DNA from: Syntrophobacterales bacterium
Lineage (GTDB): Bacteria > Desulfobacterota > Syntrophorhabdia > Syntrophorhabdales > WCHB1-27
DNA length: 13,228 nt
Assembly (NCBI GenBank): GCA_017881765.1
Contig: JADGQN010000087.1
Span: 1 to 13,228, forward strand
Direction of reading: 5' to 3'
The stretch's first letter is position 1; each line of letters starts with the position of its first letter. Both the position numbers and the translations under genes were made by a program. Shown here one piece after another: positions 1-5,978 of the stretch. The notes beneath the pieces were generated by a model that saw only the letters and a program-made list of their open reading frames with translations, was not told the origin of the DNA and made no database searches.

Positions 1-47
1 TAAAGGTCCCTAATGTTTCCTCTCTTAACAACACTTTAAACGGGTCC
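1..47. other. Left-edge spacer downstream of the Fe-S subunit gene
   Basis: This short AT-rich stretch follows the stop of the minus-strand Fe-S gene. No hairpin followed by a T-run is visible, so no terminator can be claimed. Read on the minus strand it contains two purine-rich patches (GAGAGGAAA and TTAGGGA) that could serve as a ribosome site for a further gene beginning just beyond the window edge. A membrane-anchor or other partner subunit would be the natural expectation there, but nothing in the window shows it. Confidence 0.3.
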
Positions 48-713
48 TTATCCTTTTTCTAAAGTATCCAGCGCGAGATCCAGAATCTTCTCGGAACACG
101 GGCAAACACCCGCGCAGATGCCGCATCTTGTGCACGAGTCCAATGCGGATTCCGCATACTGCCACACAGCAGCGTCAGTCTTGGGGTCGAGCGACATTTG
201 GGCGAGCCAGAGAATGCCGAGCGGACCGACAAATTTCTCCGGCATATCAGCGAACACGGGACACGCCGATTGGCACATCAGGCATTCAAAGCATCTCGTG
301 AGCTGGACATAACGATCCGTGGCGTCCGGGTCGACGGATTCCCATCTATCCCTGATCTGCAGCATGGTCGACACTCCCGGCAAAAGCTTGAGGATGCGCT
401 CGAATGCCTGTCTCCTGTCGATGACGAGGTCCTTGATCAAGGGAAGGCCGGGCAGAGGATCGATTTTGAGTTCCGGTTCGATCACTCTTTCGCAGGCAAG
501 ACAAGGGGTGTTATTGACCATGACGGCGCATTCTCCGCACTTTACCACCCCGCAGGCAAATCGAAAACTGAGCTCAGGTTGAAAATCGCGATATATCCTT
601 CTGAGGATGTCTAATATGGTTTCTGTTGGCTCTGCGTCGAGCACATATGTTTCGTATCTTCCTTGTGCATCGGAATCAGGATCGAACCGGTAGACATCGC
701 ATTTCACGTTCAT
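48..713 (-). CDS. Succinate dehydrogenase/fumarate reductase-type iron-sulfur subunit (three clusters)
   Basis: This 221-residue protein is the electron-transfer subunit of an SdhB/FrdB-like complex. It would carry electrons between the adjacent flavoprotein and an unknown partner. The N-terminal plant-ferredoxin-like domain has the [2Fe-2S] pattern C54-x4-C59-x2-C62-x11-C74. The C-terminal helical domain has two ferredoxin-type motifs, C141-x2-C144-x2-C147-x3-C151-P and C194-x2-C197-x2-C200-x3-C204-P. Classical SdhB/FrdB lacks the second cysteine of the last motif and so holds a [3Fe-4S] cluster. Here all four are present, so a [4Fe-4S] centre is predicted, as in thiol:fumarate reductase or HdrC-like proteins. 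It is slightly shorter than typical SdhB (about 235-240 residues). It starts at ATG nine bases after the flavoprotein stop, so the two are surely co-transcribed. No membrane anchor is visible before the window ends. The family assignment is firm; the substrate is unknown. Confidence 0.92.
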   Translation of the reverse strand: MNVKCDVYRFDPDSDAQGRYETYVLDAEPTETILDILRRIYRDFQPELSFRFACGVVKCGECAVMVNNTPCLACERVIEPELKIDPLPGLPLIKDLVIDRRQAFERILKLLPGVSTMLQIRDRWESVDPDATDRYVQLTRCFECLMCQSACPVFADMPEKFVGPLGILWLAQMSLDPKTDAAVWQYAESALDSCTRCGICAGVCPCSEKILDLALDTLEKG

Positions 714-722
714 TCCGCTTAC

Positions 723-2426
723 CTACGCTATTTCCTTGGCGTTAATCTCTGCTCCGCTGCCTCTATTCTTTGTGACCACCAGGTTCTTCAACCACTTGCC
801 GTCGTTCGGCAAAGGAAAATCCGTTCGATAATGTGACCCTCTACTTTCCTGGCGCATAAGGGCTGAACGTGCAACGAGGAGTGCCGTCGTGATCATGAAC
901 TTGACTTCGATTGCCTCCATTCTGTCGCGGTTATAGGTGCGGCTGCGAGACCCGACAGCCATTTGCTCCTGAGCAGTTCGTTGAATCTTTTCCAGGGTAT
1001 CTATGGCTGCCTTCATTTCCGTTCCTTCCCGGACCGGGCCGAGCTTGTCCCACATGACCGCCTGGATTGCTTCTTTAAATTCAAACGGCCTGACGCCCTT
1101 TCCGGTTCTCATGGCCGTGCTTTCCAGAGTGTCAATTTCCCTGTTTATCTCGCCAGCATCAAGCGGGATCAGCTTTTCCGTTTCGGCGAAAAGGGCCGCA
1201 GTTCTTCCCACAAGTGGGCCGAAGAAAAAAATTTCGGTCAGGGCGGTTCCGCTCAGGCGGTTTGCGCCATGTACGCCGCCTGTGACTTCGCCGACGGCGA
1301 AGAGACCGGGGATGGTTGTCCTGCACTGCTCGTCTATTTTGACGCCGCCCATGAAGAAGTGCTGGCTCGGGATCGCTTCAAACGGTTCCTGCCACTGCGC
1401 CGCGCGCTCCCCGTAGATTTCCCTGAACATGGCATATATATGCGGGACCGATGTCCTGAATCTGAGTAAAATGGCCGGGTCATGATCGCGAGGGTCAACG
1501 ATTATCGCCTGGTTTTTTGTGCCCCTGCCTTCTTTGATCTCAGTGAAGTTCGCTCTCGAACCTATGTCCCGGGTTGTAAATTCCATTCGCTGAGGATCAT
1601 ACTTTGTCATGTATCGCTCGCCCAGCCCATTGTAAAGCTTCACGCCCGGTCCAAAGTGTGAGCACATACCGATCATCTTCCCTCTCCGTGTTTCAGGATA
1701 GGGAAAATTGATCGGCAGAAACTGGACCATCTCCATATCGATGAGCTCAGCCCCCGCGTCCAATGCCATTGCGTAACCATCGCCCGTCAACACGGTGGAG
1801 TTAGTCGTGACTTTATAAAGTGCACCCAAGCCCCCTGTTGCCAGGATCACGCACTTGGCGTTGAAGGCAGAATACTCTCCCGTCACAAGGCTGAACGCCA
1901 ACACCCCGATAACCCGGTTTTCCTTAAGCAATAACTTGCTTGCTACCATTTCAGGAAAGAGAACGATCTCGTTCCTCATGAGCGCCCTGCTCAGCGCGTG
2001 ACAGAGCCCGAGCGCCTCACGCCGGTCGAGATATCCCCTGGGAAATGCGTGCCCCTCTCCCTGCTTTATCGTTCGCAATGTATTGGCATCTTTTCTATCC
2101 AGGAGATAACCATAAGTCTCGAGATTGAACACAGCGGGTACTGCTCCGTCTGCAAGTAGTCCTGCCAGTTTCCGGTTGTTCAACCCGCCGCCGGCCCTCA
2201 AGATGTCGGCAAGGAATATCTCCGGGCTGTCGCTACTAGTGTAAGGAGCGCTTGTGCCTCCCGCCGACATAATGGTCGCCCCGCCCACCAACGAGGACTC
2301 CTTCGTGAGCAAGGCTACGCTCGCACCCCGCTCTTTGGCCGCCAATGCGGCCAGTGCGGCAGCGCCGCCGCCGCCGACGATGACGACGTCAAGACTATGC
2401 GCGGCGAATGTCACTCTGCCTGCCAT
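723..2426 (-). CDS. FAD-binding fumarate reductase/succinate dehydrogenase-like flavoprotein subunit
   Basis: This is a 567-residue flavoprotein of the SdhA/FrdA/L-aspartate oxidase superfamily. It probably reduces or oxidises a C-C double bond next to a carboxylate. The N-terminal Rossmann motif is VVIVGGGGAAALAALAA (about residues 15-31). A second FAD contact is ATGGLGAL, and the C-terminal FAD segment contains GLFAVGEVTGGVHGANRLSG. Known catalytic positions of the family can be matched. The proton-donating Arg is R286 in TTRDIGSR. One substrate His is kept as H356 in QHFFMGG, and the substrate Arg is R390 in GANRLSG. The usual His of the QFHP motif is replaced by Leu (QFLP, L237). The His that covalently binds FAD in SdhA (motif HTVAAQGG) is also absent; the region reads GGATIMSAGG, so FAD is probably non-covalent. 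It has no signal peptide and should be cytoplasmic. It lies 24 bases after the IclR gene and 9 before the Fe-S gene. It is not a simple SdhA, and the true substrate is open. Confidence 0.9.
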   Translation of the reverse strand: MAGRVTFAAHSLDVVIVGGGGAAALAALAAKERGASVALLTKESSLVGGATIMSAGGTSAPYTSSDSPEIFLADILRAGGGLNNRKLAGLLADGAVPAVFNLETYGYLLDRKDANTLRTIKQGEGHAFPRGYLDRREALGLCHALSRALMRNEIVLFPEMVASKLLLKENRVIGVLAFSLVTGEYSAFNAKCVILATGGLGALYKVTTNSTVLTGDGYAMALDAGAELIDMEMVQFLPINFPYPETRRGKMIGMCSHFGPGVKLYNGLGERYMTKYDPQRMEFTTRDIGSRANFTEIKEGRGTKNQAIIVDPRDHDPAILLRFRTSVPHIYAMFREIYGERAAQWQEPFEAIPSQHFFMGGVKIDEQCRTTIPGLFAVGEVTGGVHGANRLSGTALTEIFFFGPLVGRTAALFAETEKLIPLDAGEINREIDTLESTAMRTGKGVRPFEFKEAIQAVMWDKLGPVREGTEMKAAIDTLEKIQRTAQEQMAVGSRSRTYNRDRMEAIEVKFMITTALLVARSALMRQESRGSHYRTDFPLPNDGKWLKNLVVTKNRGSGAEINAKEIA

Positions 2427-2450
2427 GATAGTTCCTCAAGAATAGCGTTC

Positions 2451-3224
2451 TCATTCCCGGTGCCCCAGCGCTTTGGACAATTCTTTTCCGACCCGCATCA
2501 ACTTTGGAGCGTACTCTGTCCTTAACACGTCCATCGTAACGTCCTCGGGCTCTCCGACCAGGTTGACCGCGCAAGTGACTCCCGTTGAGGAGAAGACCGG
2601 GACCGCAACCGCAAGGATTCCCCTCTGATGTTCCTGATTGCTTACGGCAAACCCATCTTTCCGCACGTGGGCCAGGATGCTCATGAACCGATCCTCATCG
2701 ATGCTGAGCTCAGGAGGCGGCTTAACTTTCTTAAAGAGCTTCCTCACCTTTTCAGGGTCGAGATGCGCCAGAACAGCTTTCCCGACGGCAGTGGTCCACA
2801 GAGGTATCCTGTTACCAACGCCGATGTTGTAAGTCCTGATGCCCGGAACTCTGACTCTCTCTACGTATACCATCTCATCCTTGTCGAAGACGGCCAGATT
2901 GACGGTCTTGTTACATTCTCTAGAGAGCCTCTCCAAATAGGGCCTGGCAATCTCGCGAAGCTCCATGCTTTGCAGCACGGAAAAACCTAAAGACAATACG
3001 CGCATCCCGAGGTAGTAACGTTTGGACTGTTCTTCATATCTCAAGTAGTTCATCTCGGATAGGGTCTTTACTACCCGATGAAGGCTCGACTTGGGGATGT
3101 CAAGAAGCTTTGCCAAATCAGCGAGCGTGAAGCTATCCCTTCGCGGGCTGAAACACTCAAGCACCAGCAGGCCCCTGGTCAGCGAACCGGCAGAATATTT
3201 CGTTGAGTCTAAACGGCTTTTCAT
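2451..3224 (-). CDS. IclR-family transcriptional regulator
   Basis: This 257-residue regulator has the standard IclR architecture. The N-terminal winged helix-turn-helix has its recognition region around residues 32-55 (FTLADLAKLLDIPKSSLHRV). It is followed by the GAF-like effector domain, recognisable by NLAVFDKDEMVYVERV, the GNRIPLWTTAVGKAVLAHL segment near residue 138-156, and DGFAVSNQEHQRGILAVAVPV. The length is typical. IclR proteins bind short palindromes as dimers or tetramers, sense small carboxylates or aromatics, and repress or activate neighbouring catabolic genes. It is the first gene of a leftward unit with the flavoprotein and Fe-S genes. A palindrome with core TTCCATATATGGAA sits about 84 bases upstream of its ATG, suggesting autoregulation, and a near-identical one lies in front of the SDR gene. 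The family call is very secure; the effector is unknown. Confidence 0.95.
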   Translation of the reverse strand: MKSRLDSTKYSAGSLTRGLLVLECFSPRRDSFTLADLAKLLDIPKSSLHRVVKTLSEMNYLRYEEQSKRYYLGMRVLSLGFSVLQSMELREIARPYLERLSRECNKTVNLAVFDKDEMVYVERVRVPGIRTYNIGVGNRIPLWTTAVGKAVLAHLDPEKVRKLFKKVKPPPELSIDEDRFMSILAHVRKDGFAVSNQEHQRGILAVAVPVFSSTGVTCAVNLVGEPEDVTMDVLRTEYAPKLMRVGKELSKALGHRE

Positions 3225-3307
3225 CTCTTACCGTGCATATTCAAATGATGTCAAGATCGGCAACTTTTCTCCCAACGCTTCTTTTCCCACCTTGGTTTAA
3301 AGTATCG

Positions 3308-3329
3308 TTCCATATATGGAATGCAATTC
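3308..3329. promoter_or_regulatory. Putative IclR-family operator (copy 1), upstream of the IclR gene
   Basis: The core TTCCATATATGGAA (3308-3321) is a perfect 14-base palindrome. It is followed by TGCAATTC, which adds a third ATTCC-like half site. The 22 bases 3308-3329 differ at only one position from 5729-5750 in front of the SDR gene. Palindromes with TTCC/GGAA arms and an AT-rich centre are typical of IclR-family operators. The site lies downstream of the predicted -10 box, so binding could block transcription of the IclR-flavoprotein-Fe-S unit. Confidence 0.65.
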
Positions 3330-3349
3330 CAATAAATGAAGACAATAAT

Positions 3350-3378
3350 CTTTTACTGCACGTGCTACTTCTTGTCAA
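3350..3378 (-). promoter_or_regulatory. Putative sigma70-type promoter for the IclR-flavoprotein-Fe-S unit
   Basis: On the minus strand, a perfect -35 hexamer TTGACA (3373-3378) is separated by 17 bases from TAAAAG (3350-3355), a 4-of-6 match to TATAAT. Transcription would begin near 3343, about 120 bases upstream of the IclR ATG. The palindrome at 3308-3321 would then lie about 20-35 bases into the transcript. The -35 box is embedded in a small dyad, TTCTTGTCAAGAA. Confidence 0.5.
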
Positions 3379-3518
3379 GAAAATTTATTTTCCGGATACG
3401 CGCCTTTCAACGGGTCATCCGATTTGCGATAACTCGGGCGATCCCTCAAGGCCTATCAGAGTCTTTCTGAGTTCGGATCAGTCGTCATGTTAGCGGAACA
3501 GGCTATGTTAATGATGTC

Positions 3519-3545
3519 TCGGGGGGCTCCCGGTCTGCCCCCCGG
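3519..3545 (-). terminator. GC-rich stem-loop at the end of the SDR/binding-protein unit (possible terminator)
   Basis: GGGGGGC (3521-3527) pairs with GCCCCCC (3537-3543), extended by a C-G pair at 3520/3544 and a wobble pair outside it, with a 9-base loop. It starts 12 bases beyond the minus-strand stop of the binding-protein gene. The T-run expected of an intrinsic terminator is missing on the minus-strand side, so it may instead be a 3' stabilising hairpin or a pause site. Confidence 0.4.
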
Positions 3546-3556
3546 AACAGCAGCCG

Positions 3557-4816
3557 TCAGTGACCAAACACGTGGCGACACGGATACATGCCCACGTTTA
3601 CTATCTTGCCTTTCTGAACCTGCTGAACACGGACCGCATCAACACCCTCTATTTTACCCGGACCATAGGTCATCGGTGTGCTGCTTAAGCCGCCGGTATC
3701 AAGGTTTTTGATCTTGTAAAATCCATTATTCAGCACGTCAACCGGCTTTAACTTCTCGAGGGGCATCTGTTGTAACGCAAGTCTCAATGCCTCAACCTGG
3801 GTCATAACCTCAAGCAGCCCGGTAATGTACGCAATGTTGGTGACCCGCTTGCCGGCAGGACGACCTTTATCGAGCACGTCACGGAATAATTTCATCCCAG
3901 GGCAGGGGTCATCCCAGGAGGGAAAGCCACCGGCAACCACATGACCCTCACCCAACTCACCCATCGACGGAAGGAATATTTGAAGATGACCTGGCGTAGC
4001 AAGCGCAAAAGTCATCTTGTAATCAAGATGTGGCCCCATGCCGAGCCTGACCATCTCCTTTACGGTCGGCTGCGAACCGGGGTTAACCATGACACCCAGG
4101 GCAAGGTCAACTCTGTTTTGCTTGAGCCACATAAGCTGGGTGGTTGGTGGAGCGGTAGGTACCAGAGGCACATACTGGATGCCGACAAACTCATAGCCCG
4201 CCTTCTTGACATACTCGTCCATTTCGGGTATCTCAATCGACTTACCCATGGCGTTATCCGCGGTAAGGTAGGCAACCCGTGGCTTCCTGGGCTCCTTCCA
4301 TTTTTCTTTGTACCAGTCCGCGACGGCTGCTAAGGAATCGGTATAAATAGGGTAATGGGTGAAGATGGTTCCCGGCGGCGTCATGAGAAAGGGTCCGGTG
4401 GCCTGAATCGTGGCGCCCATGCCGTCCGCTTTCAGTCTGTCCTTTAGCGCCAGCGCCTGTGGCGACCCCGAACACCTGAAGACCAGCATTCCCTTGGCTT
4501 TGAGTTCCTCATAGATAGAGAGCGCCTTGGCCGGCTTAAGCTCGTCGTCTCGCCACAACACTTCTATGGCTATATCGGCAGGCCACTTTTCGTTTCGCCA
4601 CGGAGCCATACGCTTCGTCTCATTTACATATTTCGCATAGTCCTCGAAGGCAGCCAGCATGGCCGTTACATCCTGGGCGTAAGCTCCCGTTAGCGCAAAA
4701 CTGCTGCCGATATAGACCGTTTTAGCGGGTTGAGCTTGAGCGCTTACCGTTACGCTAATGGATGCACACATCGCAATCCCTACCACTAAAGCGATGTAAC
4801 AAGTCCGTTTCCACAT
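3557..4816 (-). CDS. ABC-type branched-chain amino acid-like substrate-binding protein (periplasmic)
   Basis: This 419-residue secreted receptor is of the LivK/Peripla_BP_6 type. It captures a small ligand for an ABC importer; such proteins also serve aromatic acids, urea, amides and short carboxylates. The N-terminus is a clear signal peptide: MWKR, then a hydrophobic stretch (IALVVGIAMCASISVTV), with likely cleavage around SAQA-QP near residue 29. The mature protein begins with KTVYIGSSFALTGAYAQD, the typical first strand and ligand loop of this fold. The GGFPSWDDP region and LLEVMTQVEALRLALQ near the C-terminus also fit. The start is supported by GGGGAGGTG five bases before ATG. It lies 101 bases downstream of the SDR gene, probably in the same transcript, across an odd tandem-repeat spacer. 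No permease or ATPase gene is present in the window, so the protein either uses a transporter encoded elsewhere or acts as an orphan receptor. The ligand is not predictable. Confidence 0.92.
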   Translation of the reverse strand: MWKRTCYIALVVGIAMCASISVTVSAQAQPAKTVYIGSSFALTGAYAQDVTAMLAAFEDYAKYVNETKRMAPWRNEKWPADIAIEVLWRDDELKPAKALSIYEELKAKGMLVFRCSGSPQALALKDRLKADGMGATIQATGPFLMTPPGTIFTHYPIYTDSLAAVADWYKEKWKEPRKPRVAYLTADNAMGKSIEIPEMDEYVKKAGYEFVGIQYVPLVPTAPPTTQLMWLKQNRVDLALGVMVNPGSQPTVKEMVRLGMGPHLDYKMTFALATPGHLQIFLPSMGELGEGHVVAGGFPSWDDPCPGMKLFRDVLDKGRPAGKRVTNIAYITGLLEVMTQVEALRLALQQMPLEKLKPVDVLNNGFYKIKNLDTGGLSSTPMTYGPGKIEGVDAVRVQQVQKGKIVNVGMYPCRHVFGH

Positions 4817-4836
4817 ACCACACCTCCCCTTCCTTG

Positions 4837-4896
4837 GTCTATTTAGTCTATCTGGTCTATCTAGCCTGTTTCGTCCATCAACGAAGCACGAAGCAC
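4837..4896. repeat. Degenerate 9-base tandem repeat followed by a 7-base duplication
   Basis: Five consecutive 9-base units run from 4837 to 4881: GTCTATTTA, GTCTATCTG, GTCTATCTA, GCCTGTTTC, GTCCATCAA. The first three are nearly identical and the last two have decayed. They run directly into ACGAAGC ACGAAGC AC (4881-4896). The array lies in the spacer between the SDR and binding-protein genes, ending close to the ribosome site of the latter. Its origin (slippage, intergenic repeat family) is unknown. Confidence 0.75.
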
Positions 4897-4917
4897 TACC
4901 ACGGCTTCTCTGGTTTC

Positions 4918-5679
4918 TCAGTGGAATACCGCTCCACCGTCTACGACAATAGTCTGTCCGGTGATGAAATCACTATCATCGGATGCTAGGAATAGAACAG
5001 TACCGGTAACGTCCTCGGATTGCTCGTCCCGCTTGAAACATCGAGTGCCGGCCACCATGGTGCGTGTCTGCTCGGGAAACGTGGGGTTTCCCCGTATGGC
5101 CTCACTGATGGTAAATCCGGGAGCAACGGCGTTCACACAGATTCCGTCGTTACCCACCTCCCTTGCCAACACTCGTGTAAAAGCGATCACCCCTCCCTTT
5201 GAAGTGACGTAGTGAATGAGGTAGGGATTCCCTGAAAAGACGGTTCCGGAGGAGACATTGATGATCTTGCCTTTTCCCTGCTTTTTCATTTGCGGATATA
5301 CAGCCTTGCAGCAAAGGAAGGTGCCTCTGAGATTGACCCCCATCATCCTGTCCCATTCCTCCACGAGCATCTCATGAAAAGGCCTCTTCACGACATCCGC
5401 AAAAATGGCTGCATTATTCACCAGGATATCAATCCTCCCGAACCCCTCTATCGTCTTATGGACCATATCGTTAACGCTTTGCTCGTCAGCCACATCAGTA
5501 CGAAGAGCCATTACCTCGCCGCCTCTCTTCTCTATTTCATGCGCGACGTTGGTTGCGTCGAGAATATCCGCAACGACAATTCGCGCCCCTTCCTCAGAAA
5601 GTCGCAGAGCGTAATCCTTCCCGAGCCCTCGAGCACCACCGGTCACAATGGCAACTCTTCCCTTAAGTCTCACCTGCAC
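4918..5679 (-). CDS. SDR-family NAD(P)-dependent oxidoreductase (3-oxoacyl reductase/alcohol dehydrogenase-like)
   Basis: This is a 253-residue classical short-chain dehydrogenase that interconverts a hydroxyl and a carbonyl group using NAD(P)H in the cytoplasm. It shows the cofactor motif TGGARGLG (residues 13-20), an acidic residue after the second strand (VVADI) favouring NAD, NNAA (88-91), the catalytic Ser in NVSSG (about 144), and Y157-x3-K161 in HYVTSKGG. The C-terminus TGQTIVVDGGAVFH is standard. Length and motifs match FabG-like and sugar or alcohol dehydrogenases. The first codon is GTG (5677-5679), with GGAG seven bases upstream. A second GTG two codons later (5671-5673) is equally well placed behind AGGGG, so the start is uncertain by two residues. 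It is first in a leftward unit with the binding protein and is preceded by a perfect 22-base palindrome and a good promoter. Family certain; substrate unknown. Confidence 0.93.
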   Translation of the reverse strand: MQVRLKGRVAIVTGGARGLGKDYALRLSEEGARIVVADILDATNVAHEIEKRGGEVMALRTDVADEQSVNDMVHKTIEGFGRIDILVNNAAIFADVVKRPFHEMLVEEWDRMMGVNLRGTFLCCKAVYPQMKKQGKGKIINVSSGTVFSGNPYLIHYVTSKGGVIAFTRVLAREVGNDGICVNAVAPGFTISEAIRGNPTFPEQTRTMVAGTRCFKRDEQSEDVTGTVLFLASDDSDFITGQTIVVDGGAVFH

Positions 5680-5724
5680 CCCCTTTCTCCAAATTTTGCA
5701 AGCCTGCTTCGTGAAAATTGGCGC

Positions 5725-5746
5725 AGCATTCCATATATGGAATGCT
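5725..5746. promoter_or_regulatory. Putative IclR-family operator (copy 2), perfect 22-base palindrome upstream of the SDR gene
   Basis: Two 11-base half sites, AGCATTCCATA and TATGGAATGCT, form a perfect palindrome around the same TTCCATATATGGAA core found at 3308-3321. It begins 46 bases upstream of the SDR start and 21 bases downstream of the predicted -10 box, the same arrangement as at the IclR gene. It is the strongest candidate target for the IclR regulator encoded in this window. Confidence 0.7.
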
Positions 5747-5766
5747 ATTCAACATCTGCTATTCCC

Positions 5767-5794
5767 ATTCTATAAGGCAGGCTATTTTTGTCAA
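5767..5794 (-). promoter_or_regulatory. Putative sigma70-type promoter for the SDR/binding-protein unit
   Basis: On the minus strand, the -35 box TTGACA (5789-5794) is followed after 16 bases by TAGAAT (5767-5772), a 5-of-6 match to TATAAT. The start of transcription would be near 5760, putting the palindrome about 14-35 bases downstream, a position suited to repression. Confidence 0.55.
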
Positions 5795-5818
5795 GAAAAA
5801 ACGGTTGCAAAATTTGTC

Positions 5819-5824
5819 TTGACA
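5819..5824 (+). promoter_or_regulatory. Possible -35 element of the rightward Fe-ADH/AOR promoter
   Basis: A perfect TTGACA sits on the plus strand, divergent from and 24 bases away from the leftward -35 box. The best downstream -10 candidates (AAGGAT at 17 bases, GATATT at 20 bases) are poor. This promoter may therefore need an activator, or the true start may lie elsewhere in the 147 bases before the ADH ATG. Confidence 0.3.
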
Positions 5825-5828
5825 ACAA

Positions 5829-5978
5829 ATGGGGATAAGGAAAGGATATTGGTCAGAGCTTTGTGGTCGGTGCGGGCACTACGGTCTGGAGGGAGACGTC
5901 AACACAGTTGAAGACAGGAATCCTGTGCTTGTCTTAAGCATACAAAACAGAAAGAGGGGGAACGTATGGATCCATTGA
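5829..5978 (+). pseudogene. Short ORF with CxxC motif; possible remnant of a molybdopterin-oxidoreductase N-terminus
   Basis: A 49-codon frame opens at ATG 5829 and runs 13 bases into the ADH gene in another frame. It encodes KGYWSELCGRCGHYGLEGDV and then VNTVEDRNPVLVL. The pattern YW-x3-C-x2-C followed by a short beta segment and an acidic turn with NPV resembles the Fe-S-cluster start of DMSO-reductase-family enzymes. The molybdoenzyme in this window begins similarly with DYWVYSICSLCYGEC. The third cluster cysteine is not conserved and there is no ribosome site before the ATG, so it is not likely to be expressed as written. It could be a decayed gene start left by a rearrangement, or chance. 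Confidence 0.18.

Larger units (their letters stand above)
3225..3556. other. Intergenic region between the binding-protein gene and the IclR gene
   Basis: This 332-base, mostly AT-rich stretch has no convincing gene. Moving from the IclR start, it holds the 5' leader, the palindrome at 3308-3321, a minus-strand promoter candidate at 3350-3378, and a featureless part from about 3380 to 3515. It ends with a strong GC hairpin at 3520-3544 just past the end of the binding-protein gene. Open frames here are short and lack ribosome sites. Confidence 0.7.
5680..5965. other. Divergent control region between the SDR and Fe-ADH genes
   Basis: The 286 bases between the two divergently transcribed units hold the 22-base palindrome (5725-5746) and the minus-strand promoter (5767-5794). 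They also hold a facing -35-like TTGACA on the plus strand (5819-5824), a short ORF with a CxxC motif (5829-5978), and a small dyad (5914-5926) ahead of the ADH ribosome site. The two -35 boxes lie in an inverted repeat, TTGTCAAGA (5788-5796) and TCTTGACAA (5817-5825). Confidence 0.75.

Noticed and set aside
963..1469. 168-codon plus-strand ORF opposite the flavoprotein gene
   Set aside because: It lies wholly inside the minus-strand flavoprotein, which has full family motifs, and the plus-strand translation shows no domain character.
4837..4896. Tandem repeats considered as a CRISPR array
   Set aside because: The units are 9 and 7 bases with no spacers between them, and no cas genes are present.
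5680..5965. Sigma54 (-24/-12) promoter or a known riboswitch in the divergent region
   Set aside because: No TGGC-N8-TTGC-like pair and no recognisable riboswitch core could be found.
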